From JBQTIU01 sp052387815 (GTDB lineage: Bacteria > Pseudomonadota > Alphaproteobacteria > CACIAM-22H2): a stretch of DNA of 37,637 nucleotides. The notes beneath the pieces are model-generated. The model saw only the letters and a list, made by a program, of their open reading frames with translations, was not told the origin of the DNA and did not search any database. Shown here piece by piece: positions 8,220 to 17,013 of the stretch; position 1 is the stretch's first letter, and each line of letters begins with the position of its first letter. The translations under genes were made by a program, and so were the position numbers. Location of the stretch: contig JBQTIU010000053.1 of NCBI GenBank assembly GCA_052387815.1, forward strand, positions 1-37,637, written 5' to 3'.

Positions 8220-9557
8220 ATGGGCATGACCATGGTAATAGATCCCCGCCCCGGTGTCCACCTGCAAGCGCCCGCGGGGCGGCTCTCGGTTGACGCGGAC
8301 GGGAATTCCGGAGCATTAACCGCCGTCGGGCGAGGCCGGCGTGACCACATACCCCGGGGACTAGGCATCCGCATCCTGCACGTCATCGCCTCGCTGGCGC
8401 TCAAGACCGGCGGCCCGGCCGTCGCGGCGCGCGGCATGGCGGGCGCGCTGGCGCGCCTCGGGCATGAGGTCGCGATCCATACGACCGACCGCGAGATGGG
8501 CGCGGTCGAAGCCGCCTCGCTCGCCGCCGAGATGCGCGAGGCGGGCGTCGAGCTCAAGGTCTATCGCCAACATTTTCCGGCCGTCTTCGCGACCTCGCTG
8601 CCGCTCGCCCGTGGGCTTGGAGAGGCGATCCCGCGCGTCGATCTCGTGCATTTGCACTCGCTCTATCTGTTCCACGACTGGGCGGCGGCGCGGGCGTGTC
8701 GCCGGCATGGCGTACCCTATCTCCTGCGCCCGCATGGCAGCCTCGATCCCTATCTCTGGCGCCGGCACCGCCTCCGCAAACGGGCGATCGAGCTGGCCTT
8801 CCAGAACCGGGTGATCCGCGCGGCGGCGGCGCTCCACTTCACCGCCGCCGAGGAGATGCGGCTCGCCCAACCCTATTGCCAAGGGACGGCCGGCGTGGTG
8901 ATCCCCAACGGTCTCGCGCTGGCCGACTACGCCGACTTGCCGCCGCCCGGCGGCTTGCGCCGCGCCTTCCCCGAGATCGGCGCGCGGCGCATCGTCCTGT
9001 TCCTCGGCCGGCTCAATTTCAAGAAGGGTCTCGACCTCTTGATCCCGGCCTTTGCCCGGGCGGTGCTTTCGGCGCCGGACCTGCATCTGGTCATCGCCGG
9101 GCCCGATGACGGCATGAAGCGCCGGACCGTGGGCTGGATCGCCGAGGCGGGGATCGCGGCGCGCGTCACCTTCACCGGCCTCATCGAGGGGCGGGCGAAA
9201 CTGGCCGCGTTCCGCGACGCCGCTTGCTTTGTGCTGCCCTCGTATTCGGAGAATTTCGGGCTTGCGGTGGTCGAGGCGATGGCCTGCTCTGTGCCGGTGG
9301 CGATCACGGAGGGCGTCAATATCTGGCGCGAGGTGGCGGGCGCGGGCGCCGGCCTGGTGGGGCCGCCCAGCGTGGACGCGGTGGCGGCCCAAATCGCCGA
9401 GCTGGTCCACGACCCGGCGCGGGCGGCGGCGATGGGCGAGCGCGGCAAGGCGCTGGTCGCGGCGAACTTCGCCTGGGAGCGGATTGCGCGCGATCTCGAG
9501 TCCGTGTATCGCTCGCTCGCCGCGCGGCGAGAGCCTCGGCCCTCCGCGCGCGGCTAG
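8220..9557 (+). CDS. Glycosyltransferase family 4
   Basis: This is a GT-B enzyme. The N-terminal fold starts at IRILHVIASLALKTGGPAVAARGMA and the C-terminal domain contains VLFLGRLNFKKGLDLL and LPSYSENFGLAVVEAMACSVPVAIT with the E-x7-E glutamates. It resembles transferases that act early in exopolysaccharide assembly. Of the 445 residues, the first 50 look unlike protein of this family. In frame, the only ATG codons are at 8220, 8226 and 8232, with no ATG, GTG or TTG near the conserved domain. The true start may therefore be misjudged or the 5' end altered. It begins a plus-strand series of envelope-glycan genes. Confidence 0.85.
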   Translation: MGMTMVIDPRPGVHLQAPAGRLSVDADGNSGALTAVGRGRRDHIPRGLGIRILHVIASLALKTGGPAVAARGMAGALARLGHEVAIHTTDREMGAVEAASLAAEMREAGVELKVYRQHFPAVFATSLPLARGLGEAIPRVDLVHLHSLYLFHDWAAARACRRHGVPYLLRPHGSLDPYLWRRHRLRKRAIELAFQNRVIRAAAALHFTAAEEMRLAQPYCQGTAGVVIPNGLALADYADLPPPGGLRRAFPEIGARRIVLFLGRLNFKKGLDLLIPAFARAVLSAPDLHLVIAGPDDGMKRRTVGWIAEAGIAARVTFTGLIEGRAKLAAFRDAACFVLPSYSENFGLAVVEAMACSVPVAITEGVNIWREVAGAGAGLVGPPSVDAVAAQIAELVHDPARAAAMGERGKALVAANFAWERIARDLESVYRSLAARREPRPSARG

Positions 9558-9583
9558 TACCTGCTGGGTCCGCTCGAGGCGCC

Positions 9584-10429
9584 ATGTTGCCGATCTCGGT
9601 CGTCGTGCTCAGCTTCGATTCCGAGGCCACGATCGCCGCCACGCTCGCCAACGCCGCGCGCGTCAGCGACGACGTGCACGTCCTCGACTCGTTTTCGAGC
9701 GACCGCACGCTCGACCTGGTGCGCGCGGCGGGCGCCCGCCTCGTCCAGCGGCCGTTCGAGACTTACGGGGCGCAGCGCAACTGGGCGATCGCCAACCTGC
9801 CGCTCAAGCACGACTGGGAGCTCCATCTCGACGCCGACGAGCAGGTGACGCCCGAGCTGGCGGCCGAGCTCGCGGCCTTGATGGGCGCGGGGCCGCCGGC
9901 CGGGATCGGCGGCTATTACATCCCGCGCCTCGTCCATTTCCACGGCCGGCCCCTGCGCCACGGCGGCATGTACCCCATTTACCATTTGCGCCTGTTCCGC
10001 CGCGGCCAGGGCAAGTGCGAGACGCGCAAATACGACCAGCATTTCCATGTCGAGGGCAAGACCGCCAAGCTCGCCTCGCCGATGATCGACGACATCCGGC
10101 TGTCGTTGAGCGAATGGACGCGCCGCCACAACCGCTGGGCCGATGCCGAAGTCGACGAGTTGCTCGCCTCCGGCGGCACGGGCGCCATCGGCCGGGCCGG
10201 GCCGGAGGACCCGGTGGCCGAGCAACGCGCCAAGCGCGACTTCTACTACCGCCAGCCGCCGTTCCTGCGCGCCTTTCTCTTGTTCCTCTATCGCTATGTC
10301 TGGAAGCGAGGATTCCTCGACGGCCGCGAAGGGCTGATCTTCTACGTGCTGCAGACGTTCTGGTTCCGCTTCCTCATCGACGCCAAGCTCCACGAACGGC
10401 GTCAGGCGATGGCGAGGCAGCGGCGGTGA
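9584..10429 (+). CDS. Glycosyltransferase family 2 (WaaE/KdtX-like)
   Basis: The 281-residue GT-A fold enzyme starts MLPISVVVLSFDSEATIAAT, with a GAGG ribosome site five bases upstream. It contains DDVHVLDSFSSDRTLDLV, YGAQRNWAI and the metal-binding aspartates in WELHLDADEQVTPEL. This pattern matches the GT2 subgroup that includes lipopolysaccharide core glucosyltransferases such as WaaE/KdtX. The hydrophobic, aromatic C-terminus (FLRAFLLFLYRYVWKRGFLDG) probably sits on the membrane. Its stop overlaps the next start (GTGA), so the two are likely coupled. A role in the LPS core fits the nearby hldE but is an inference. Confidence 0.87.
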   Translation: MLPISVVVLSFDSEATIAATLANAARVSDDVHVLDSFSSDRTLDLVRAAGARLVQRPFETYGAQRNWAIANLPLKHDWELHLDADEQVTPELAAELAALMGAGPPAGIGGYYIPRLVHFHGRPLRHGGMYPIYHLRLFRRGQGKCETRKYDQHFHVEGKTAKLASPMIDDIRLSLSEWTRRHNRWADAEVDELLASGGTGAIGRAGPEDPVAEQRAKRDFYYRQPPFLRAFLLFLYRYVWKRGFLDGREGLIFYVLQTFWFRFLIDAKLHERRQAMARQRR

Positions 10430-11358
10430 GCCCCGGCGCTTGCGTGTTGTGCGGGGGCGCCATTTCGGTGGTCCTCGACGGCGTCGGCGACCACCGGTTC
10501 GGCATCGCCGGCCAGTGGCGGATCGCCAGCTGCCAGCGTTGCGGCCTCGAGCAGATCGACCCGTTGCCCACCCCCGACCAGCTCAAGGTGCTCTACGCGA
10601 GGCACTACAATTACCGCGGCGAGGCAGGGGGCGCGTGGCCGGCGTGGCGCGACCGCCTGCTCGCCTCGCCGCTCTACCGGGCGCTTCTGCTCATCGACGG
10701 GGACATCTCCTTTCACGGCGAGACCGGGAAGGGGCGGCTCCTCGACATCGGCTGCAACGAGGGCCGGGGCCTGGTCATCTACCGCCGCAACGGGTTCTCG
10801 CCCGAGGGTCTCGAGCTCAACGCCCCCGCCGCCGCGACGGCGCGCGCGCACGGCTTTCCGGTGCATGAGATCGCCATCGAGGAGTTCCGGCCGGCCGCGG
10901 GCTTCGACGTCGCGGTGCTGTCGAACGTGCTCGAGCACGCGCTCGATCCCAAGGCCATGCTCGCCGCGGTCCATCGCCTGCTCGCGCCCGGCGGCGAGGT
11001 GTGGATCAGCCTGCCCAATGCAAGGAGCTGGCTGCGGCGCCTGTTCGGGCGCGCCTGGATCAACTGGCACGTTCCTTTCCACATCACCCATTTCACGCTA
11101 GCGCGGCTTGGGCGCCTGCTCGCCGACCACGGCTTCGCCGTGACCTCGGAAAAACAGGTGACGCCGGCCTTATGGGTGGCGCAGTCGGCGATCGCCTGGG
11201 CCGCGCACGGGCCGCCCACAGCGCCCCGGCGGCTGCGCTCGGCCGTCCTCGTCGCGGTGGCGATGGCGCTGGCGCGCGGGCTCTTGTTCCCGCTCCTGTG
11301 GCTCGGCAATGCGCTCGGCCGCGGCGACTGCCTGGTCGTCAAGGCCCGGCGCCACTGA
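10426..11358 (+). CDS. Zinc-ribbon class I SAM methyltransferase
   Basis: The protein has 310 residues. An N-terminal zinc ribbon is formed by Cys6-x2-Cys9 and Cys36-x2-Cys39 (CQRCGLEQIDPLPT). A methyltransferase core follows with RLLDIGCNEGRGL, AVLSNVLEHALDP and LLAPGGEVWISLPN. The C-terminus has a hydrophobic segment (LVAVAMALARGLLFPLLWLG) that may anchor it to the membrane. Proteins of this layout are common in polysaccharide clusters and modify sugars. The GTG start was chosen because it overlaps the stop of the GT2 gene and keeps the first Cys pair close to the N-terminus. The acceptor is unknown. Confidence 0.85.
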   Translation: MSPGACVLCGGAISVVLDGVGDHRFGIAGQWRIASCQRCGLEQIDPLPTPDQLKVLYARHYNYRGEAGGAWPAWRDRLLASPLYRALLLIDGDISFHGETGKGRLLDIGCNEGRGLVIYRRNGFSPEGLELNAPAAATARAHGFPVHEIAIEEFRPAAGFDVAVLSNVLEHALDPKAMLAAVHRLLAPGGEVWISLPNARSWLRRLFGRAWINWHVPFHITHFTLARLGRLLADHGFAVTSEKQVTPALWVAQSAIAWAAHGPPTAPRRLRSAVLVAVAMALARGLLFPLLWLGNALGRGDCLVVKARRH

Positions 11359-11365
11359 CCGCTCC

Positions 11366-12559
11366 GTGAAGATCCTCGTCCACGACTATTCGGGCCATGC
11401 GTTCACGGTGCAGCTCTCCCGCCGCCTGGCGGCAAGTGGGCACGACGTGCTGCACCTCTATTCGGCGTCGTTCCAAGCCCCGCGCGGGCCGTTGACGCCG
11501 ATGCCGGACGACCCGCCGGGCTTTGCCATTCGCGGCCTCGATCTCGGCCAGTCCTTCGCCAAATACAGTTTCGTCAAGCGGGCCGTCCAGGAGCGCGCCT
11601 ACGGCAAGCTGCTCGCCGGCGCCATCGCCGAATACGCGCCGGCGGTCGCCCTGTCCGTCAACACCCCCTTGGACCCCCAGGCCGCGGCGCTCGCGGCGTG
11701 CCGGCGGCACGGCATCGGCTTCGTGTTCTGGGTGCAGGATCTCTACGGACACGCCATCGACCGCATCCTGCGCCGCAAGATGCCGATCATCGGCGCCGCC
11801 ATCGGCGCACGCTACATGGCCCTCGAACGAAGATTGTGGCGCTCGAGCGACGCGGTAGTGGCGATCACCGGGGATTTCGTCCCCATCCTCGAGTCCGCCG
11901 GCGTCGAGCCCGCCCGGCTGTCGGTGGTCGAGAACTGGGCGCCGCGCGAGGACCTGGCTCGCGTGCCGCGCGACAACCCGTGGGCGGCCGAGCACGGGCT
12001 GGTGGGCGCGCTCGTGTTCCTCTACGCCGGCACGCTCGGCCTCAAGCACAACCCCGAGCTGTTGCTCAAGCTCGCGGAGCGCTATCGGTCCCGGCCCGAG
12101 GTCAAGGTCGTGGTCGTCTCCGAGGGGCTGGGCGCGGACTGGCTCGCCCACCGCAGCCGCGGTCTTGCGAATTTCAAGCTGCTGCCCTTCCAGCCGTTCG
12201 CGCGCCTCTCCGAGGTGATCGCCGCCGGCGACGTTCTGGTGGCGGTGCTCGAAGCGGAGGCCGGGATTTATTCGGTGCCGTCCAAGGTGCTGACCTATCT
12301 CTGCGCCGGCCGGCCGCTGCTCGCGGCCATTCCGCCCGACAACCGTGCCGCCCGGATCATCGCCGGCAACCGGGCCGGGCTGGTGGCCGCGAGCGGCGAC
12401 GAGGCGGGGTTTCTTGCCGCCGCCGACCGTCTGGCCCAAGACCCGGCGTTGCGGGCCGAGCTCGGCAACAACGCGCTGGACTACGCGGCCAAGACCTTTG
12501 ATATTGACGCGGTCGTCGCCGGGTTCCTGGCGATCATCGAGCGTGCGGCGGCCGCTTAG
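11366..12559 (+). CDS. Glycosyltransferase family 4 (WbuB/fucosyltransferase-like layout)
   Basis: The 397-residue protein starts VKILVHDYSGHAFTVQLSRRLA at a GTG codon eight bases after the preceding stop. It carries FVFWVQDLYGHAIDRIL, a segment seen in O-antigen GT4 enzymes of the WbuB type, then VVENWAPREDL, FLYAGTLGLKHNPELLL and YSVPSKVLTYLCAGRPLLAAIP. The acidic Glu of the last region in many GT4 proteins is replaced here by the SVPSK-type loop, as in that subgroup. It should act at the cytoplasmic face of the membrane on a lipid-linked sugar. An in-frame GTG further upstream would extend the protein into the previous gene and is less likely. Confidence 0.85.
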   Translation: MKILVHDYSGHAFTVQLSRRLAASGHDVLHLYSASFQAPRGPLTPMPDDPPGFAIRGLDLGQSFAKYSFVKRAVQERAYGKLLAGAIAEYAPAVALSVNTPLDPQAAALAACRRHGIGFVFWVQDLYGHAIDRILRRKMPIIGAAIGARYMALERRLWRSSDAVVAITGDFVPILESAGVEPARLSVVENWAPREDLARVPRDNPWAAEHGLVGALVFLYAGTLGLKHNPELLLKLAERYRSRPEVKVVVVSEGLGADWLAHRSRGLANFKLLPFQPFARLSEVIAAGDVLVAVLEAEAGIYSVPSKVLTYLCAGRPLLAAIPPDNRAARIIAGNRAGLVAASGDEAGFLAAADRLAQDPALRAELGNNALDYAAKTFDIDAVVAGFLAIIERAAAA

Positions 12560-12612
12560 GCGGGGAGCCTGACCTCGGGCCGGCGGTCGAACGAGGACGG
12601 GATTCGAAGGCG

Positions 12613-12759
12613 ATGGGCGATTGCGTTGTGGCGATGGACGGCGGCGCGGCCGAGAACCTGGCGCTCGATCTCGGCGATCTCGGGGCCAGCCGCCAGGCCG
12701 CGCGCGCCGCCGCGGGCCGCGCGGATCCCTGGCCGAAGGCCCGCCGCCGACCGCGATGA
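12613..12759 (+). CDS. Possible 48-residue small protein upstream of hldE
   Basis: A short open frame (MGDCVVAMDGG to a basic, Pro/Arg-rich end) fills most of the 196-base gap before hldE and overlaps its start as ATGA. I do not recognise it. It may be a leader peptide that couples translation to hldE, a relic, or chance in GC-rich DNA where stop codons are rare. No good ribosome site precedes it. The rest of the gap shows nothing else. Confidence 0.2.
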   Translation: MGDCVVAMDGGAAENLALDLGDLGASRQAARAAAGRADPWPKARRRPR

Positions 12760-14216
12760 CCGCCAACGCCGACCTCGCCGACCTCGTCGAACGCCTGCAG
12801 GGCGTGCGCGTCCTGTGCGTGGGCGACGTCATGCTCGACCGTTACGTTTACGGCCAGGTCGACCGCATTTCGCCCGAGGCGCCCATTCCGGTGCTCGGGA
12901 TCGAGCGCCAAGTGGCGATGCTGGGCGGCGCGGGGAACGTCGTGCGCAACCTCGTCGGCCTCGGCGCCGAAGTGGAATTCGTCTCGGTGGTGGGCAAGGA
13001 TGCGGCCGGCCGCGAGATCACGGGCCTCATGGGCCGGCTCGACGGCGTGGCGCCGCACCTGCTGGTCGAGAGCCGGCGCCAGACCACGATCAAGACCCGG
13101 TTCGTCGCCGGCAGCCAGCAGTTGCTGCGCGCCGACCTGGAGACCGTCGCCGAGGTCGGCGATGCCACCGGCGGCGACATCGTCCGACTGGCCGAAGCGG
13201 CGATCGCCGATTGCGCGGTGATGGTGCTGTCCGACTACGCCAAGGGCGTGCTGACCGCTGCCGTCATCAAGGCGATGATCGCCGCCGCGCGGGCGGCCAA
13301 GAAGAAGGTGATCGTCGACCCCAAGGGCAGCGACTTCTCGCGCTACAAGGGCGCCTCGCTCTTGACCCCCAACCGGCGCGAGCTCGCCGCGGCGACCCGC
13401 GCCCCGACCGCAACCTCCGCCGAGGTCCACCGGGCGGCGCGCAAGCTCATCCGGTCGGCCGGCATCGGGGCGGTGTTGTGCACGCGCGGGGCCGAAGGCA
13501 TGACCCTGGCGACCAAGGGCGAGGTCCACCACTTGCCGGCCGCGGCGCGCGAGGTGTTCGACGTCTCGGGCGCCGGCGACACGGTGGTGGCGACGGTGGC
13601 CGCCGCGCTGGCCGCCGGCCTCTCGCCGCTCGAGGCGGCGCGCCTGGCCAACGTCGCCGCCGGGATCGTCGTTGGCAAGGTCGGCACCGCCGTGGCCTAT
13701 GCCGCCGACCTGGCGCGGGCGCTCGTGCACGAGGACCTGGCGACCGGCGAGCGCAAGGTCAGAGCGCTCGCGCTCAGCCTCGACGAGGTGGCGCGCTGGC
13801 GCCGGCAGGGGTTCAAGATCGGCTTCACCAACGGCTGTTTCGACCTCCTCCATCCGGGGCATGTCTCGCTGCTGGCGCAGGCCAAGGCGGCCTGCGACCG
13901 CCTGGTGGTGGGGCTCAACAGCGATGCCTCGGTCCGCCGCCTCAAGGGCGAGGGACGGCCGATCCAGGCAGAGGCGGCGCGCGCCGCCGTGCTCGCCTCG
14001 CTCGCCAGCGTCGATGTGGTCGTGATCTTCGCCGATGACACGCCGCTCGCGCTCATCCAGGCGCTGCGGCCGGACGTCCTCGTCAAGGGCGCCGACTACG
14101 CAATCGGGGCGGTGGTGGGCGCCGATCTCGTGCGCGGCTGGGGCGGGCGGGTGCTGCTCGCCGACCTCGCCCCCGGCCACAGCAGCTCGGCGACCATCCG
14201 TCGCTTCGCGCGCTGA
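12756..14216 (+). CDS. hldE: Bifunctional heptose-7-phosphate kinase / heptose-1-phosphate adenylyltransferase
   Basis: This 486-residue protein is near the usual length of HldE (RfaE). Residues 1 to about 330 form a ribokinase-type domain: VLCVGDVMLDRYVYG, ISPEAPIPVL, a glycine-rich GGAGNVVRNL and the catalytic DVSGAGDTVVATVAA. Residues from about 345 form a nucleotidyltransferase domain starting FKIGFTNGCFDLLHPGHVSLL with the HxGH motif. It phosphorylates D-glycero-D-manno-heptose 7-phosphate at C1 and, after a phosphatase step, adenylylates it, making ADP-heptose for the LPS inner core. The phosphatase (gmhB), isomerase (gmhA) and epimerase (hldD) are not in the window. Its presence suggests that the plus-strand glycosyltransferases serve the LPS core. 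Confidence 0.95.
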   Translation: MTANADLADLVERLQGVRVLCVGDVMLDRYVYGQVDRISPEAPIPVLGIERQVAMLGGAGNVVRNLVGLGAEVEFVSVVGKDAAGREITGLMGRLDGVAPHLLVESRRQTTIKTRFVAGSQQLLRADLETVAEVGDATGGDIVRLAEAAIADCAVMVLSDYAKGVLTAAVIKAMIAAARAAKKKVIVDPKGSDFSRYKGASLLTPNRRELAAATRAPTATSAEVHRAARKLIRSAGIGAVLCTRGAEGMTLATKGEVHHLPAAAREVFDVSGAGDTVVATVAAALAAGLSPLEAARLANVAAGIVVGKVGTAVAYAADLARALVHEDLATGERKVRALALSLDEVARWRRQGFKIGFTNGCFDLLHPGHVSLLAQAKAACDRLVVGLNSDASVRRLKGEGRPIQAEAARAAVLASLASVDVVVIFADDTPLALIQALRPDVLVKGADYAIGAVVGADLVRGWGGRVLLADLAPGHSSSATIRRFAR

Positions 14217-14231
14217 GATCCGAGGGCATCC

Positions 14232-14849
14232 GTGCTCGGCGCTCATCTCGTCTATTTCCTCGCCTGGCTGAGCTTCGCCCTCGGCCATTCGGCGTTGGCC
14301 GCCGACCCGGTCAAGGCGCGCCTTCGGCCCGCGCTCGGCGCCGCCTACCGCCTCGCCTACAACGGGTTCGCGCTTGCCCATTTCGCTGGCGTCGTTGCCG
14401 TGGGACGGATCGCGCTCGCCGATGCGCCAGGCTTGGCGCGCCCCGATGGGCTCGAGATCGCCCAGCCGGCCATGCTGGTGGCGGGCCTCGCCGTGTTGGC
14501 GTGGGCGCTGACGGGTTACGATCTCGGCCGGCTGGGCGGCCTCGCGCAGATCCGCGCCGCCCGCCGCGGGCGAGGCAACGCCTCGCCCCCCTTCGCCGAG
14601 GACGAGCCCTTGCGCTTGGCTGGCCTGCATCGCTATGTGCGCCACCCGCTTTACAGCGGCTTATTCCTGGTCCTGTGGGGGCTCGCCGACTCCGAGCTCG
14701 GTCTTGCCACCGCGATTTGGGGGTCGCTGTATCTCGCGGTCGGCACGCGGTTCGAGGAACGCAAGCTGATGCGCCATTACGGGGAGGCATACGCGCGCTA
14801 CCGCGACCGCGTCCCGGCCTTCCTGCCGTGGCGCGGCCGGGCCGCCTAG
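14232..14849 (+). CDS. Isoprenylcysteine carboxyl methyltransferase-like membrane protein
   Basis: The 205-residue protein has about four to five hydrophobic segments. Its C-terminal signature, GLHRYVRHPLYSGLFLVLWG followed by FEERKLMRHYGEAYARYRDRVPAFLP, is characteristic of the ICMT/PEMT and NnrU-like membrane methyltransferase family. Members bind SAM and methylate lipids, isoprenoid-linked cysteines or unknown bacterial substrates. No bacterial substrate can be proposed here. It starts at GTG with a GAGGG ribosome site five bases upstream and follows hldE by 15 bases, so it is probably in the same transcript. Its TAG stop is part of a 28-base palindrome. Confidence 0.75.
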   Translation: MLGAHLVYFLAWLSFALGHSALAADPVKARLRPALGAAYRLAYNGFALAHFAGVVAVGRIALADAPGLARPDGLEIAQPAMLVAGLAVLAWALTGYDLGRLGGLAQIRAARRGRGNASPPFAEDEPLRLAGLHRYVRHPLYSGLFLVLWGLADSELGLATAIWGSLYLAVGTRFEERKLMRHYGEAYARYRDRVPAFLPWRGRAA

Positions 14850-14874
14850 GGGCGAGTCTTAAGACCCGCCCCTA
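14847..14874. repeat. 28-bp palindromic repeat, copy 1
   Basis: TAGGGGCG, then GTCTTAAGAC, then CGCCCCTA make an almost perfect palindrome with one mismatched pair (14855/14866). The stop codon of the upstream gene is its first three bases. The same family appears at 15063-15083 and 18686-18740. It could fold into a strong hairpin between convergent genes and act as a terminator or mRNA stabiliser. Confidence 0.8.
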
Positions 14875-14960
14875 TGAACATTTCGCCGCCGGGATCGCCG
14901 AGGGGAACGTCGAGGTCGCAAGAGGAATGGACTGCGGCGCGGGACGCGGCTCGCGCATCA

Positions 14961-15018
14961 ACCTCTGCGTTCTCTCACGTAGCCTCCGCGCCCTCTGCGG
15001 TTCATCTCCGCGGTGAGT
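14961..15018. repeat. Interspersed CTCTGCG-type repeat
   Basis: This stretch has recurring CTCTGCG, CTCCGCG and CTCTGCGG units. Its plus-strand translation reads NLCVLS...LRALC, which resembles a low-complexity repeat that I recall from intergenic regions of many unrelated bacterial genomes, often miscalled as genes. It fills the middle of a 234-base convergent intergenic region between two palindromic repeats. No gene is supported here. Confidence 0.5.
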
Positions 15019-15062
15019 CCGCTCCTGGCGGTTCATAGCCCCGCGGGTTTCGAAGACGCAAC

Positions 15063-15083
15063 GGGCGGGTTTCAATCCCGCCC
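15063..15083. repeat. Palindromic repeat, copy 2
   Basis: GGGCGGG and CCCGCCC arms of seven bases flank TTTCAAT. The element touches the TAA stop of the ABC permease gene. It belongs to the same family as the copies at 14847 and 18686 and could form a terminator-like hairpin for the minus-strand operon. Confidence 0.75.
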
Positions 15084-16250
15084 TTACGAGCCGGCGAACA
15101 GGAGCTGCTCGCGCTCGTAGAGCCGGATCGCGACATAGAGGAGGCCCATGGTGGCGATCACGGTGGCGATCGCCGACACGCCGACCAGCGCCAGGCTCAC
15201 GTCATCGCCGCGGATGAGCTGGCCCAAGAGGACCGTCTGCCCGAAGGTGGGGATGGCGGCGAGCACTGCGTGTGCCTGGACCGGCGCGAAGATCAGGATC
15301 ATGCCCGGCAGCGAGGGGACGAGCGGGAGGAGGCCGAGATAGGTTTGCGCCTCCTTGAGGCTGCGGGTGCCCGCCGCCACCACGACCTGGGTGACGACCG
15401 CGAACAGCGTCAGGGGCACGCAGATCCCGACCAACAGGATCATGCGGGCGAGCGAGGGCATCTCGGCGAGGCCGGCGCCCTCCGCCGATATGCTCTTCAT
15501 CATCGCCGCGAAGGCCGCGACCTGGACGATCACCGCCACCAGGGTGAAGACGCACGCCGCGCCGAGCTTGCCGGCCAGCACCTCCCAGCGCCGCACGGGA
15601 TTGATCATCAACGGCTCGAGCGAGCCGCGCTCGCGCTCGCCGCTCGTCGTGTCGAGGGCGAGATATACGCCGCCCAAGAAGATCGTGAACATGAGGAAGG
15701 GCGGCATCACGTTGAGCAGGATGGCGGCGAGGTTGCGCGTTCGCCCGACATGAAATTCTCTGACGACTACGGATTCGACGAGCTGCGGCGGGAGGCCGGC
15801 CTCGGTGAGCCGTTCGGCGGCGATCCCGACGCTGTATTCGCGCAACAGATCGACGGTCCGGCTCATCGGCATGACGGTGGCGAGGCGGCCAAGATCGACC
15901 ACCATCTGGACCTCGAGCGGGGTGTTCGGGAGCGGCGGGGCGTCGGGGATGACGAGGACGAAGGGCACGGCGCCGTCCCGGACGGCGGCCGCGGCATCGG
16001 CCGGGGCGAGGTACAGCTGCGCCCCCTTGCGCCTCAGGAAGTCGACGAGGTCGGGGGCGCCGCCGCCGTTGTGGATCGCGATGTCGAGCCGCCGCTCGGG
16101 ACTGCCGCGGATCGTGCCGCCGACGAAGGCGATCAACAGGCCGAGCAGGATCGGTCCGATCAGCGGATAGACCATCGACATGCCGATGCTGCGCCGGTCG
16201 CGCAGGTTGTCGACCACCTCCTTGGCGAAAACGACGAAGGCCGGCGCCAT
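15084..16250 (-). CDS. ABC-2 type transporter permease (NatB-like)
   Basis: The 388-residue membrane protein starts MAPAFVVFAKEVVDNLRDRRS. It has one helix near residues 25-45, a large extracytoplasmic domain of about 130 residues, then five or so helices including MPPFLMFTIFLGGVYLALDTT. The motif TSGERERGSLEPLMINPVRR after the second helix is typical of NatB/ABC-2 permeases. With the ATPase encoded four bases upstream it should form an exporter in the inner membrane. NatAB of Bacillus exports sodium, but this subfamily is broad and the substrate here is unknown. A palindromic repeat directly follows the stop. Confidence 0.85.
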   Translation of the reverse strand: MAPAFVVFAKEVVDNLRDRRSIGMSMVYPLIGPILLGLLIAFVGGTIRGSPERRLDIAIHNGGGAPDLVDFLRRKGAQLYLAPADAAAAVRDGAVPFVLVIPDAPPLPNTPLEVQMVVDLGRLATVMPMSRTVDLLREYSVGIAAERLTEAGLPPQLVESVVVREFHVGRTRNLAAILLNVMPPFLMFTIFLGGVYLALDTTSGERERGSLEPLMINPVRRWEVLAGKLGAACVFTLVAVIVQVAAFAAMMKSISAEGAGLAEMPSLARMILLVGICVPLTLFAVVTQVVVAAGTRSLKEAQTYLGLLPLVPSLPGMILIFAPVQAHAVLAAIPTFGQTVLLGQLIRGDDVSLALVGVSAIATVIATMGLLYVAIRLYEREQLLFAGS

Positions 16251-16254
16251 CTGC

Positions 16255-17004
<750 letters not shown>

Positions 17005-17013
17005 CGGGGGCGA

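Noticed and set aside
14872..15075. Small minus-strand open frame in the repeat region
   Set aside because: Its translation comes from the CTCTGCG repeat and has no ribosome site.
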